Below are positions 44,438 to 53,195 of a stretch of DNA of 64,000 nt, piece after piece. The stretch is from JAAZNF01 sp964561025 (GTDB taxonomy: Bacteria > Myxococcota > B64-G9), in NCBI GenBank assembly GCA_964561025.1, contig CAZLNM010000001.1, positions 79,581-143,580 of the forward strand. The letters run 5' to 3'. The notes under the pieces were generated by a model. The model ran no database searches, had not been told where the DNA came from, and worked only from the letters and a program-made list of their open reading frames with translations. Position 1 is the stretch's first letter. Every line of letters starts with the position of its first letter. The position numbers were made by a program, and so were the translations under genes.

Positions 44438-46128
44438 TCTTCTTTTTGCTGTGGCTGCTGCTGGGCGCGCCCCCGCAGGCCGCGCTCGAGCAGGACCTGG
44501 ACCGGGCCGCCCGGGTGGAGGAGCTCATCGAGTCGCTGGATCTTCCGCAGCAGGTGGGCCAGTTGCTCATCGTCGGCTTCGGCGGGACCGAGATGGGGCC
44601 CGAGATCGAGCGCTTGCTGCGCTCGCTGCACCCCGGCGGGGTGCTGCTCTTCGACCGCAACGTGCGCAACAACCGCCAGCTGTGCGCGCTCATCCGCGGG
44701 GTGCGCGAGGCCATGGCGGACGAGGTGCAGCCCTTCGTGGCCATCGATCAGGAGGGCGGCAACGTGGTGCGGGTGCGCGAGAAGGTGCTGGTGGTGCCGG
44801 GGGCCATGAGCCTGGGGGCCACCCGCGACCCGGTGCTAGCGTACCTGGCCGGCCAGGGGAGCGCCATCGACCTCGGCCTGATCGGCATCGACATGAACCT
44901 GGCCCCGGTGCTGGACATCAACCGCTCGGCCGAGAACCCGGTGATCAACGTGCGCGCCTTCGGCGACCGGGCCGAGAACGTCTCCCGCCTGGGGCTGCCC
45001 TACCTGCTCGGGCAGCAACACGGGGGCGCCATCACCGTGGCCAAGCACTTCCCCGGCCACGGCACGACCCGCTCGGACTCGCACTTCGACCTGCCGCGCA
45101 TCGAGCTTTCGCTGGAGGAGCTGCGCAAGGTCGAGCTCGAGCCCTTCCGCCTGGCGTTCGCCTCCCAGCTCGACGCGGTGATGCTGGCCCACGTCCAGGT
45201 GCCGGCGCTCGACCCCGACGGGCTGCCGGCCTCGCTGTCGCCGCGGGTGATCGACGGATTGTTGCGCCGCGAGATGGGGTTTGAGGGCCTGGCGGTGACC
45301 GACGACCTCGAGATGCGGGCCATCACCGACCGGGGCGGGGTGGGCGCGGCCGCGGTGCAGGCCATCCGCGCCGGCGCTGACCAGGTCATGGTGCTGTGGA
45401 CCCAGCGCAAGAAGGAGGAGGCCTTCCAGGCCTTGCTGACGGCGGTTCAGGACGGCACCCTCCCCGCGGAGCGGCTGCGCCAGGCCCTGCGCCGCATCCT
45501 GTCGCTGAAGCTTCGGCGCGGCACCCTGGCCGCGCTCTCGCGGCCGGCGTGCACGGAGCTCTCATTGCTGCCCAACCCCTTTCACCAGCGCCTGGCCATG
45601 GCAGCGGCCGCGCGCGGGCTGACCCTGGTGAGAAACGAAGGCCTGCTGCCGCTGTGCCCGGAGCGCAAGGTGGTGGCGGCGGCGCCCTACCCGGCGTTCC
45701 TGACGGCGCTGCGGAAGCGGCTGCCGAACAGCCGCACCCTGACCCTCACGCGCAACCCCTCCGCCGCCCAGCGCCAGCGAGAGCTCGAGGCCCTGCTGCA
45801 GCTCGCCGGCGAGAGCGAGGTGGTGGTGATCGGCGTGGCCAACGCCTACCAGGCGCGGCTTGCGCAGGAGTTCTACCAGAAGAGCCAGCGCCCGCTGCTG
45901 GTGGTGTCCTTCGGCTCGCCCTACTGGCTGAAGAGCTTCCCCCGGGTGGCCGGCTACCTGTGCACCTACTCCTACCAGCTCGAGGCCCAGCAGGCCGCCG
46001 CCGAGGCCATCGCCGGCGAACGCTCGCTCACCGGGCGGCTGCCGGTGACGCTGTCCGAGGCATACCCCAACGGCTTCGGCGTGATGCTCCAGGCCGGCGG
46101 CTGCCGCAAGAAGGCCGCAGCGCCGTAG
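44434..46128 (+). CDS. Exported GH3 beta-N-acetylhexosaminidase (NagZ-like, two-domain)
   Basis: 564 residues. A short signal peptide (MIFFLLWLLLGAPPQA) is followed by the GH3 barrel: LPQQVGQLLIVGFGG, VAIDQEGGNVVRVRE, the KHFPGHGTTRSDSH loop with the Asp-His acid/base dyad typical of NagZ, and VTDDLEMRAI with the nucleophile Asp. A second alpha/beta domain (about 390-555) makes it longer than cytoplasmic NagZ (about 340). It likely removes terminal N-acetylglucosamine from muropeptides outside the cytoplasm. Translationally coupled to the M23 gene. Confidence 0.92.
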   Translation: MIFFLLWLLLGAPPQAALEQDLDRAARVEELIESLDLPQQVGQLLIVGFGGTEMGPEIERLLRSLHPGGVLLFDRNVRNNRQLCALIRGVREAMADEVQPFVAIDQEGGNVVRVREKVLVVPGAMSLGATRDPVLAYLAGQGSAIDLGLIGIDMNLAPVLDINRSAENPVINVRAFGDRAENVSRLGLPYLLGQQHGGAITVAKHFPGHGTTRSDSHFDLPRIELSLEELRKVELEPFRLAFASQLDAVMLAHVQVPALDPDGLPASLSPRVIDGLLRREMGFEGLAVTDDLEMRAITDRGGVGAAAVQAIRAGADQVMVLWTQRKKEEAFQALLTAVQDGTLPAERLRQALRRILSLKLRRGTLAALSRPACTELSLLPNPFHQRLAMAAAARGLTLVRNEGLLPLCPERKVVAAAPYPAFLTALRKRLPNSRTLTLTRNPSAAQRQRELEALLQLAGESEVVVIGVANAYQARLAQEFYQKSQRPLLVVSFGSPYWLKSFPRVAGYLCTYSYQLEAQQAAAEAIAGERSLTGRLPVTLSEAYPNGFGVMLQAGGCRKKAAAP

Positions 46129-46141
46129 GGCGCCGGTCCGC

Positions 46142-46170
46142 TTGCCACGCTCCGGCTTTATAGATACACT
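46142..46170 (+). promoter_or_regulatory. Promoter of the DUF4388-DnaJ gene, start within a few bases of ATG
   Basis: TTGCCA (46142-46147), 17-base spacer, TACACT (46165-46170). The expected start is about 46176-46177, some 3 bases before the ATG at 46180; no ribosome-binding site is present between them. Confidence 0.55.
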
Positions 46171-46179
46171 GCCAACGTC

Positions 46180-47790
46180 ATGAAGTCCGCCTTCCTTCCG
46201 GAATTCAAGCTCGAGGGCTCGCTGGAGGAGTTCCCGCTGCCCATGCTGTTCGCCCTGGCGCTCGAGCGCAAGTTCGACGGCATTTTGTACCTTGCGACCG
46301 AGGCCGGCGAGCCGTGGGTGTGGTTCGTCGAGGGCTTCCCCTGCGGGGTGTTCATGCCCAAGGCCCAGGAATTTTTGGGCCAGATCATGCGCGAGCTGGG
46401 GATGATCGACGACGCGGCCTTCAACCAGTCGCTCATGGAGATGGCCAAGACCAAGAAACTCCAGGGCCAGGTGCTGCTGGCCATGGGGAAGATCAACGAA
46501 GAACAGCTCGAGCGCGCCCTGTCGGTGCAGATGGCCCGCAAGCTGTCCAAGTTCTTCGCCATCCGCCAGGGGACGTTCCGCTTCGCCGAGGACGAGGACC
46601 CGGCCACCCCGATGGATCCCATCCGGGTCAATCCCTACGCGCTCATCTACGCCGCCATCCACACCCACTACAAAGAGGACGACCTCAAGCGCGCCCTGAC
46701 GTCGCTGGTGGGCAAGTCGTGCAAGGCCACCGGCCTGTTCATCGAGCGCAAGGAGCTGTTCGAGTTTCCCAAGGAGGACATGCAGGACGCCGAGCTGCTG
46801 CGGGAGTTCCGCCTGCCGCAGGAGTTCGTGCGCGCCGCTCGCTGCGGCCCGCTGAACTCGATGATGATGCTGCTTTCGCTGTTCTGGTGCGGCATGTTGG
46901 AGATCGAGGAACCAGAAATGGCCCAGCCCCTGGGTGTCTCCCGACCGGCCGCCGCCCCTTCGGGCCCGGCGGCCACCCCGGCGCGCCCGGTCGCGAGAAG
47001 CGCCACCTCGCCGCCGACCGCCCGCCGCATGACCCCGGCGGCGGGGACCCGCCAGGCCCCGTCGAGTGTGCCCGATGAACTTCGCCGCAAGATCAACCAG
47101 AAGTTCGAGGAGATGAAGACCGCGGACTTCTTCCGCGTGCTGGAGGTGGAAAAGGACGCCAGCACCGAGACCATCAAGAAGTCCTTCCTGACGCTCACCA
47201 AGGTCTACCACCCCGACCGCATCGCCAAGTCCGACGAGCCCGAGCTGCGCAGCCGCATGGAGGCCATCTCCTCCAAGATCAACGAGGCCGCCCAGGTGCT
47301 GATGGACCCCAACGCCCGCGCCCAGTACGAGAACAAGCAGGGCAAGCAGACCCAGGGCGCCCCGCGGCCGGAGGAGGCCAAGATCCAGTTCGCCAAGGGG
47401 CAGGTGTTCTTCAAGAAGCGGGACTTCCTCAAGGCCAGCGAGTGTTTCAAATGGGCCGCCGACCTCGATCCCAAGAACGGCGACTACATGGCCCACTACT
47501 GGTGGTCCGAGTCCATGCGTCTCGAGGGCAAAGAGTCGGAGCGGATGGAGAAGTGCAAGGCCGGGCTCCTGGAAGTCGCCAAGAGCTGCCCCGACTCCTT
47601 CTGGGCGATGCGCTTTCTGTCGCTGATCTATCAGAAGGCGAAAGACCAGGCCAACTACGAGCAGTACCTCAGGAAGGCGTTCAAAATAAACAGCAAGGAC
47701 CTCGAGGTGTCCCGCGAGGTGCGCCTGCTCACCTCCCGCAAGGAGAAGGCAGAGCGCGAGGGACGGTTCTTCGGCATCAAGATCAAGTGA
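46180..47790 (+). CDS. DUF4388 (PATAN)-DnaJ-TPR protein
   Basis: 536 residues, cytoplasmic. Residues 1-190 are a DUF4388/PATAN-type domain (FKLEGSLEEFPLPMLFALAL, GQIMRELGMIDDAAFNQSL, LSKFFAIRQGTFRFAEDED). A Pro/Ala-rich linker (about 248-300) precedes a J domain (about 310-375) with the HPD motif in KVYHPDRIAKS, needed to stimulate Hsp70. A TPR-like region follows (EAKIQFAKGQVFFKKRDFLK, AMRFLSLIYQKAKDQANYEQ). This domain set is characteristic of Myxococcota, where PATAN proteins are linked to two-component and gliding signalling; the role here is not known. Confidence 0.9.
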   Translation: MKSAFLPEFKLEGSLEEFPLPMLFALALERKFDGILYLATEAGEPWVWFVEGFPCGVFMPKAQEFLGQIMRELGMIDDAAFNQSLMEMAKTKKLQGQVLLAMGKINEEQLERALSVQMARKLSKFFAIRQGTFRFAEDEDPATPMDPIRVNPYALIYAAIHTHYKEDDLKRALTSLVGKSCKATGLFIERKELFEFPKEDMQDAELLREFRLPQEFVRAARCGPLNSMMMLLSLFWCGMLEIEEPEMAQPLGVSRPAAAPSGPAATPARPVARSATSPPTARRMTPAAGTRQAPSSVPDELRRKINQKFEEMKTADFFRVLEVEKDASTETIKKSFLTLTKVYHPDRIAKSDEPELRSRMEAISSKINEAAQVLMDPNARAQYENKQGKQTQGAPRPEEAKIQFAKGQVFFKKRDFLKASECFKWAADLDPKNGDYMAHYWWSESMRLEGKESERMEKCKAGLLEVAKSCPDSFWAMRFLSLIYQKAKDQANYEQYLRKAFKINSKDLEVSREVRLLTSRKEKAEREGRFFGIKIK

Positions 47791-47825
47791 CGGCGGGCGA
47801 CTTGAGCGGGTCTCTTCGACAATCC

Positions 47826-48329
47826 GTGAAAAGCGTGACCGGGAGTGGGGCCTTGCGAAGCTGGCGGGCTCGGGCAAGGTGGGCAATCCTGGCGCTCGTC
47901 TGGAGCGCCTTCGCCTGCGAGCCCTCCGACACCCCCGGGGGGAAACTCACCTCCATCGAGCTCTCCCTCGCCGGCAGCAACCCGGGCGGCGACGGCCGTT
48001 ACCGGCTGAACCCGGGGCAGCGGGCCTGGGTGCGGGCCGAGGGGCGCTACGACTCGGGGCGGAGCCAGGATGTCTCGCTGGCGCTGTTCTTCGCGCTGGA
48101 GCCTGCGGGCGTCGCGCGCCTCGATTGCCAGAGCGATCCGCTGGCAGGCAACCAGGTGATCCTGGAGGGCCTCGCCCCGGGCGAGGGGACGCTCTCGGCA
48201 TCGACCCGCGAGGTGACGGGCTCTCTCATTCCTTGCGTGCCCACCCCGGACGGCGGCTTCTACTTCCCCGACGGCGGCACCGACTGGCCGCTCTCGGCCT
48301 CACCGCTTTTGTTCCGCGTGGCCGAATAA
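47826..48329 (+). CDS. Small secreted lipoprotein-like protein
   Basis: 167 residues if read from the GTG at 47826; GTG 47835 or TTG 47853 are other possible starts, and none has a strong ribosome-binding site. A basic stretch and hydrophobic segment (RARARWAILALVWSAFAC) end at a Cys that could be lipid-modified. The mature part is a single beta-sandwich-like domain: LTSIELSLAG, LNPGQRAWVRAEGRYDSGR, DVSLALFFALEPAGVARL, VILEGLAPGEGTLSA, resembling bacterial Ig-like (BIG2-type) repeats. No ATG start is available, so the N-terminus is uncertain. No function is assigned. Confidence 0.6.
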   Translation: MKSVTGSGALRSWRARARWAILALVWSAFACEPSDTPGGKLTSIELSLAGSNPGGDGRYRLNPGQRAWVRAEGRYDSGRSQDVSLALFFALEPAGVARLDCQSDPLAGNQVILEGLAPGEGTLSASTREVTGSLIPCVPTPDGGFYFPDGGTDWPLSASPLLFRVAE

Positions 48330-48465
48330 GACGCTGGACGACCTGCTACCAAGCGATTTACTGAGCTTCCGAGGCGCGCACCTCACCCTTGTCATTTGCC
48401 ACTGATTTTCTAGTTCCCCTATCTACAGTAACGGTCCTTTTATCTTTTTTTCCGCGATAGCCTTC

Positions 48466-48536
48466 GCTCGGCCTATGCAGTCAAGGGCCTTCGGTCGCAC
48501 GCGATTCGCTTCGCTCACCCTTGACTGCGGCCGAGC
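48466..48536 (+). repeat. Long imperfect stem-loop
   Basis: Left arm GCTCGGCC (48466-48473) plus CAGTCAAGGG (48478-48487) pairs with CCCTTGACTG (48518-48527) plus GGCCGAGC (48529-48536): 18 base pairs with one internal loop (TATG against C). The 30-base apical loop has further short repeats. It joins the dispersed repeat copy at its right arm. Confidence 0.85.
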
Positions 48537-48580
48537 TACGGCTGGAATCGCAGCTATGGGGAGCATGCAGGCATGCTCCT
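48527..48580 (+). repeat. Dispersed repeat, copy 1
   Basis: 54 bases that align without gaps to 63997-63944 on the other strand, 44 of 54 identical by my count. It contains a perfect inverted repeat with 9-base arms, GGAGCATGC and GCATGCTCC, and a 2-base centre (48560-48579). The changes between copies keep the arms paired. Confidence 0.8.
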
Positions 48581-48656
48581 CTCTTTGAAAGAGGAATTCC
48601 CTTTCTTGAAAGTTATTTCCGAGGTCTCACCTTGCCGGCAGGTTTCTTCAGGGGGT

Positions 48657-48677
48657 CCAGGGGGCTCACCCCCCTGG
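48657..48677 (-). terminator. Possible weak terminator hairpin after PilZ
   Basis: Perfect 8-bp stem CCAGGGGG (48657-48664) / CCCCCTGG (48670-48677), 5-base loop, 6 bases beyond the PilZ stop on the minus strand. No T run follows on that strand, so it may be a processing or pausing hairpin rather than an intrinsic terminator. Confidence 0.4.
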
Positions 48678-48682
48678 CGACA

Positions 48683-49024
48683 TCACTCGAGGGCGGCGCG
48701 CAGCGCCTCGCGCTCGGCCTCCGAGAGGTCGAGGAACTGCACACCCATGCCGGGCGGATCGTCGGGGCGGCTCTGGGAATCGCGGTTGACCCAGGTGACC
48801 CGCCCCCGGGTGCGCAGCGCCACCTCGGCCCCGGGCAGCACGAAGGTGAGGAAGAAGGTCTCCCCCACCTCGAGCAGCAAGTCGGAGCGCAAAAACACGC
48901 CCCCCTCGCTCACGTCGCGGCTGTCGAAGCACAGCTCGCCGCCGGCGGAGCCGTCCCCGACCTGGATCTCCACCTTGAGCTTGCGCCGCTCGTGCCGGCG
49001 CTGGTCGAGGATGGGCTTCGTCAT
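48683..49024 (-). CDS. PilZ domain protein
   Basis: 113 residues, single domain. The c-di-GMP-binding pattern is present: QRRHERRKLKVEI (RxxxR at the start) and SRDVSEGGVFLRSD (D-x-S-x-x-G), followed by ETFFLTFVLPGAEVALRTRGRV. It probably acts as an adaptor that reports c-di-GMP. Its ATG overlaps the rpoZ stop (ATGA), an uncommon partner for the omega subunit, so its synthesis should follow rpoZ translation. Confidence 0.9.
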   Translation of the reverse strand: MTKPILDQRRHERRKLKVEIQVGDGSAGGELCFDSRDVSEGGVFLRSDLLLEVGETFFLTFVLPGAEVALRTRGRVTWVNRDSQSRPDDPPGMGVQFLDLSEAEREALRAALE

Positions 49025-49227
49025 CCGGCCTTTCCGGGCTCCTGGGGCTTGATGCGGACTTTGTTCTGGGCGATCTCGCGCAGCGCGATGATGGCCGGCT
49101 TGTTCTTGGCCTTGACCAGGGGTTTGGCGCCTTCGAGGAGCTGGCGGGTGCGCCGCGTCGCGAGCAGCACCAGCGCGAAGCGGTTGGGGACCTGACGCAG
49201 GCAGTCTTCGACGGTTACACGGGCCAT
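49021..49227 (-). CDS. rpoZ: RNA polymerase omega subunit
   Basis: 68 residues from MARVTVEDCLRQVPNRFALVL, preceded by GGAGGTGTCC; a start two codons earlier is less well placed. The omega core is clear: RRTRQLLEGAKPLV, NKPAIIALREIAQNKV. It helps fold and assemble the beta-prime subunit. The usual neighbours gmk and spoT are absent; the gene is followed instead by the overlapping PilZ gene. Confidence 0.95.
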   Translation of the reverse strand: MARVTVEDCLRQVPNRFALVLLATRRTRQLLEGAKPLVKAKNKPAIIALREIAQNKVRIKPQEPGKAG

Positions 49228-49318
49228 GGACACCTCCGGACCGGGGCGGTCTTATTACGCCAACATCGGCGGCAAGGCAAGTTCTTTTTTCCGCCGGGCA
49301 AGCCGGACCGCCGGCGGA

Positions 49319-50773
49319 TCAGGGGCCGGCGGGGGGGGGATTCTGCGTGGGCAGAGAATCCGCAAGGTCCGCCGCCGTCTTGGGGAACTGCCCGATCTTC
49401 TGCGCCTCCACCAGGCACACCTGGGGCCGGGCGCTGCCCATGACGAAGGTGCCTTCGGCCGTGGTCTTGCCCACGTACAGCACGCCGATCTCCTTGTCCT
49501 CCTTGTCGAGCAGGGTGATGGTGCGCTCGGGCTTGTCGAGGCCGAACTCCGCCAGGTTGGCGCCCTGCTTGGGCCCGGCGAAACGGCTGGCCTTGAGCGA
49601 GGAGAGCGCGCTGAGAAATGAGGTCACCTTGTACAGCCGCGCCGGCGCGGACATGGGCGACAGGATGGCCCAGTTGTCCTGGGTCCGGGCCGGCTCCTTG
49701 TCCTGGGCCGGGACCTCGACCACCTTCTTCTCGAGCACGATGAGCTCGGACGCCGAGGCCAGCTTGATCTTGAACACCGATTTGCTATCGAAGCGAACCG
49801 GCGAGCGCGCCTGGAGATCGAAGGCCGTCTTCTGTGCGTTCTTGAGCTGGTATTCGCGGATCTCCGCCAGCGGCCCCGGGGGAGCGCTGCGGCGCGCGAA
49901 GAACTTGCCCTTCTGGCTGTCCGCGCCGACCAGGAGCTCGACGGCCTGGCTCTGGTCCCCCAGCTCGAGATTGGCCGTCACCGCCGGCGCGTCGAGGCCG
50001 AAGGCCTTGGCCGGCTCCGCCGACGGGGGGAACGAGGCGGCGCGCAGGTTGCGCAGGGCGTTGAGGAGGTTTACGACCTCGGCCTCGTCGGCCTCGTCCT
50101 GGAGCGGCGCCACCAGCCGCCAGGCGCCGCCCTGGCGCTCGAGCTCGACCCGGTTGCGGCCATGAGCGAGCGAGAGTTTGGTCACCTTGTCGTTCTCGAA
50201 ACGCAAGATCTCCTTGCGCCGCAGATCGAAGCTCTTCTTCAGCAGGGCCGACTCGTTGAACGAGGCCGTGACCAGCACGTCGGGATCACCCTCGCGCTGG
50301 ATGTAGAGCTGGTTGGAGAAGACGTTCACCTTGCCGATCTTGAGCCCCAGGGTCTTGCCGTCCACGAGCTCGACGCGGATCTCGCCGCGCGGCGGCTCCA
50401 GGCCGTAGCGGGCGAGATCCTTGGCGTCCTCACCGCTGATGCGCGAGGCGAAGTCCAGCCGATCCAGCGCGCCCACCAGGCCGTTCACCGCCATGTCGTC
50501 GGCCTCGTCCTGGACCGGCTCCACCATCCTCCAGGTGGCGAGCTGCTTCTCGTCCGTGCCGGTCTTCTCCAGGCGGGTGGTCGCCCCCTCGCTCGTGACC
50601 CGGAGGGCCTTCAGCGCGGCGGCGTCCATGTCCAGCACCAATTTGGCGGCCAGCTCGGCCTTCTGCTTCTCCAGCCGCGGGCGGTGGACGCCGAAGACGG
50701 CCACCAGCACGACGCCGGCCAGGACCAGCAACGAGACGCCGCCTTTGAGCAGGGTGCGGGTGCGGTAGGTCAT
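49319..50773 (-). CDS. DUF4340 protein of the GldFG-type ABC operon
   Basis: 484 residues. One N-terminal membrane helix (about 11-27) and a periplasmic part containing DUF4340 repeats: TWRMVEPVQDEADDMAVNGL, YGLEPPRGEIRVELVDGK, AWRLVAPLQDEADEAEVVNL, FGLDAPAVTANLELGDQ and a third at FGLDKPERTITLLDKEDKE. DUF4340 proteins regularly follow GldF/GldG-like ABC genes in deltaproteobacteria and other groups, and probably bind the same extracytoplasmic substrate. Last gene of the operon, 19 bases after the GldG-like gene. Confidence 0.88.
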   Translation of the reverse strand: MTYRTRTLLKGGVSLLVLAGVVLVAVFGVHRPRLEKQKAELAAKLVLDMDAAALKALRVTSEGATTRLEKTGTDEKQLATWRMVEPVQDEADDMAVNGLVGALDRLDFASRISGEDAKDLARYGLEPPRGEIRVELVDGKTLGLKIGKVNVFSNQLYIQREGDPDVLVTASFNESALLKKSFDLRRKEILRFENDKVTKLSLAHGRNRVELERQGGAWRLVAPLQDEADEAEVVNLLNALRNLRAASFPPSAEPAKAFGLDAPAVTANLELGDQSQAVELLVGADSQKGKFFARRSAPPGPLAEIREYQLKNAQKTAFDLQARSPVRFDSKSVFKIKLASASELIVLEKKVVEVPAQDKEPARTQDNWAILSPMSAPARLYKVTSFLSALSSLKASRFAGPKQGANLAEFGLDKPERTITLLDKEDKEIGVLYVGKTTAEGTFVMGSARPQVCLVEAQKIGQFPKTAADLADSLPTQNPPPAGP

Positions 50774-50792
50774 GCGGCACCTCCCGAAGGAC

Positions 50793-52388
50793 TCAGTTTC
50801 CAGAACGCATCTCGCGCACTGTGCGCCCCACCGCCAGGATGAGCAGCGGCAGCAGCACGGTGGAGAACGACGAGATGAACTTCATCTGCCCCTCGTCGAG
50901 GCGCAGCAGCGAGGCGGCCCGGAATCGCGGCCGGATGGTGATCTTCTTCTCCTCGGCCGCCAGCCAGGCCAGGGTGTTCATCACCAGGTTGCGGTTGAAG
51001 GGGAAGATGCGGTAGGCGGCGTCCACCGGCACCAACGAGGACCCGAACACGGCGATGCGCGTCCCGACCGTCCCCTCGCCGGCCGCGGCGGGGTTCTTCT
51101 TCTCGGCCACCGCCGCCATGGGCACCGGCCCGGGCAGGTCCTTGCCGGCGTCGAAGGCCACCGCCTCCACCTTCTCCAGGTTGTCGCTCTCGCCCCAGCT
51201 CTGCGGCCCGGTGGCGACCAGCTCGACGGTCTCGATCCCCGGCAGGTTCCCGCCGGCCCGTTTCACCGAGTGGGCCATGGGGAACACCGCCTGGAGCTGG
51301 TTGAGCACCACCACCCCGCCGCGGAAGAAGCGCGAGAAGATGGCGTGGTCCTGCGGGTAGCGCATGGGGTCGGTCACCGCCTCCAGCGGCGAGCGCGCGC
51401 GCGGGTTCATCACCACGTCGGAGCCCACCAGGATGCCGTAGGACAGGGCCAGCGGGTTGAGCGAATTCGCGTCCTGGTAGCCGCTGAAGATCATCACCCG
51501 GCCGCCGCCGTCGAGGTACTTCTGGATGCTGGCGATCTCGCTTTCGATGATCGGTTGGCGCGGGCCGACCACCACCAGCGCCTTGCACTCGGCGGGCACC
51601 TCCGGGGATTCCAGCAGCGACAGCGTCTCCGGTTGGAAGCCCTCGGTGCGCATGTCCTCCGCCCACAGGGTCATGGCGCTCTGGGCGTCCTGGCCCTGCA
51701 GCGAGCGTTCGCCGTGCCCGGTGAGGAAGCAGATCTTGTGGCTTGCGCCCGCGGCGGTGAGCTTGAGCAGCGCGGCGGTGATGGTCTCCTCGGGGCCGGA
51801 GGAGGACTCGTCGTCGATCTTCACCCGCTCTTCCTTCCCCTTGTAGCTGAGCACGATGCGCGGGCCGTCGGCCGAGACGCGGTACTTCTCCACCAGGTCC
51901 TCGCGCACCACCGGGTCCACGAACTCGTAGGAGAAGCGGTTGCTGCCGTAGCGGTAGCGCTCCAGGAAGTTCTTGACCACGTCGTAGGCCGGCTCCTTGG
52001 TGCTGTAGAAGGCGATGGCCTTGACGTCGTCATCCAGCGAGGCCAGCACGTTCTGGCTCTGGTCCGAGAGCGAATACACCCCCTCGCTGGTGAAGTCCGC
52101 CTGGGCCGGGTGGGCCCAGGCCAGGTAGTTGAGCAGGAAGGCCAGCGCCAGCGCCGCCACCGCGTACACCGCGGTGAAACTCCAGTAGAAGGCCGAGCGG
52201 CCCCAAAAGCGCTGGCGCACGCCCGCGAGGTTGGTGAACAACCACACCCCGACGCCGATCAGGCCCAAGAAGAGCTGCAAGGCGACGAGGGTGTTGAACT
52301 CCCAGTCCCACAGGAACATGGTCGGGAAGGGCACGGTCACCACGGCCGCGCCGCCCACCACGCCCAGGATGCGTCCCAGTCTGGTCAT
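50793..52388 (-). CDS. GldG-like ABC transporter auxiliary protein
   Basis: 531 residues. Three N-terminal hydrophobic stretches (about 6-24, 28-50, 60-80) precede a large extracytoplasmic domain of the ABC_transp_aux type: LSDQSQNVLASLDDDVKAIAF, YRYGSNRFSYEFVDPVVRED, ICFLTGHGERSL, ALVVVGPRQPIIESEIASIQ, YLDGGGRVMIFSGYQD. A final helix near the C-terminus (FSTVLLPLLILAVGRTV) re-enters the membrane. In Bacteroidetes GldG works with GldF and GldA in gliding; in other phyla such systems are of unknown export or import function. Confidence 0.88.
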   Translation of the reverse strand: MTRLGRILGVVGGAAVVTVPFPTMFLWDWEFNTLVALQLFLGLIGVGVWLFTNLAGVRQRFWGRSAFYWSFTAVYAVAALALAFLLNYLAWAHPAQADFTSEGVYSLSDQSQNVLASLDDDVKAIAFYSTKEPAYDVVKNFLERYRYGSNRFSYEFVDPVVREDLVEKYRVSADGPRIVLSYKGKEERVKIDDESSSGPEETITAALLKLTAAGASHKICFLTGHGERSLQGQDAQSAMTLWAEDMRTEGFQPETLSLLESPEVPAECKALVVVGPRQPIIESEIASIQKYLDGGGRVMIFSGYQDANSLNPLALSYGILVGSDVVMNPRARSPLEAVTDPMRYPQDHAIFSRFFRGGVVVLNQLQAVFPMAHSVKRAGGNLPGIETVELVATGPQSWGESDNLEKVEAVAFDAGKDLPGPVPMAAVAEKKNPAAAGEGTVGTRIAVFGSSLVPVDAAYRIFPFNRNLVMNTLAWLAAEEKKITIRPRFRAASLLRLDEGQMKFISSFSTVLLPLLILAVGRTVREMRSGN

Positions 52389-52406
52389 GGTCGTCTCCTC
52401 CCTTCT

Positions 52407-53186
52407 CTAGCGCCAGCGCAGCGTCTCGATGGAGCGGTGGGTGAAGAACAAACCCAATCCGATCAGCGAGGCGTAGTAGGCCAGGTCCTTGAGATCGATG
52501 ACGCCTTTGGCGAAACCGCGGATGTGTTCGATGGCCGAGAGCCCGGTCAGGATCTCGCGCGCCAGCCCGGCGTTGTCCGCCCCGGCCCAGCCCACCACCC
52601 ACAGGAGCAGCAGCACCAGGAAGGTGAGGAAGGCCGCCACCACCTGCGACTGGGTGAGCGAGGACACGAACATGCCGATGGCGGTGAACGACGCTCCCAG
52701 CAGGAAGATGCCGAGCAGACCGGTGAACACGGTGCTCCAGGCCACCGCCCCCACCTCGGCGTAGGCCGAGACCAGCAGCGGGTACACCAGGGTGAGCAGC
52801 ACCATCACCAGGAGCACCACCAGCGAGGCCAGGTACTTGCCGAGCGCGATCTGGAACGGGGTCACCGGGTTGGTGAGCAAGAGGTCGAAGGTGCGGGCGC
52901 GGCGCTCCTCGGCGATGAGGCGCATGGTGAGGAAGGGCGCCACGAAGATGAGGATCACCGCGGCGTTGTAGAACAACGGCGCCAGCACCTGGTCGGTGAA
53001 GTTCATGTACTGCAGCATCTGGGGGCGCATCTGGCTGTTCAGCATGATGCTGCGCTGGAAGAAGGTGAGGATGCGGATGAAGAAGAAGCTGGTCACCAGC
53101 GAGAACACCGCGAACACCCAGTAGGCGACCGAGGTGGTGAAGTACTGCAGGAGTTCCTTGCGCACGATGGCGAAGACGTTTCGCAT
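52407..53186 (-). CDS. ABC-2 type permease (GldF-like)
   Basis: 259 residues with six hydrophobic segments. The N-terminus RNVFAIVRKELLQYFTTSVAYW is the amphipathic entry of ABC-2 permeases; IAEERRARTFDLLLTNPVTPFQIALGKYLASL is the conserved coupling-helix region. It lies 9 bases after the ATPase gene and 18 bases before the GldG-like gene, so the set is a complete GldA-F-G type transporter. Confidence 0.92.
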   Translation of the reverse strand: MRNVFAIVRKELLQYFTTSVAYWVFAVFSLVTSFFFIRILTFFQRSIMLNSQMRPQMLQYMNFTDQVLAPLFYNAAVILIFVAPFLTMRLIAEERRARTFDLLLTNPVTPFQIALGKYLASLVVLLVMVLLTLVYPLLVSAYAEVGAVAWSTVFTGLLGIFLLGASFTAIGMFVSSLTQSQVVAAFLTFLVLLLLWVVGWAGADNAGLAREILTGLSAIEHIRGFAKGVIDLKDLAYYASLIGLGLFFTHRSIETLRWR

Positions 53187-53195
53187 GGCGGCCTC

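Larger units (their letters stand above)
48330..48682. other. Structured non-coding region between the lipoprotein and PilZ genes
   Basis: 353 bases with lower G+C than its surroundings at 48390-48450 and several inverted repeats: the long stem-loop 48466-48536, the repeat copy 48527-48580, a small CTCTTT/AAAGAG pair near 48580-48592, and a C/G-rich hairpin at 48657-48677. No credible ORF was found; the rightward frame through it begins in the repeat and runs antisense to PilZ. Confidence 0.7.

Noticed and set aside
48521..49195. Plus-strand ORF of 224 codons
   Set aside because: Begins in the dispersed repeat and then runs antisense to the PilZ and rpoZ genes, which have clear motifs.
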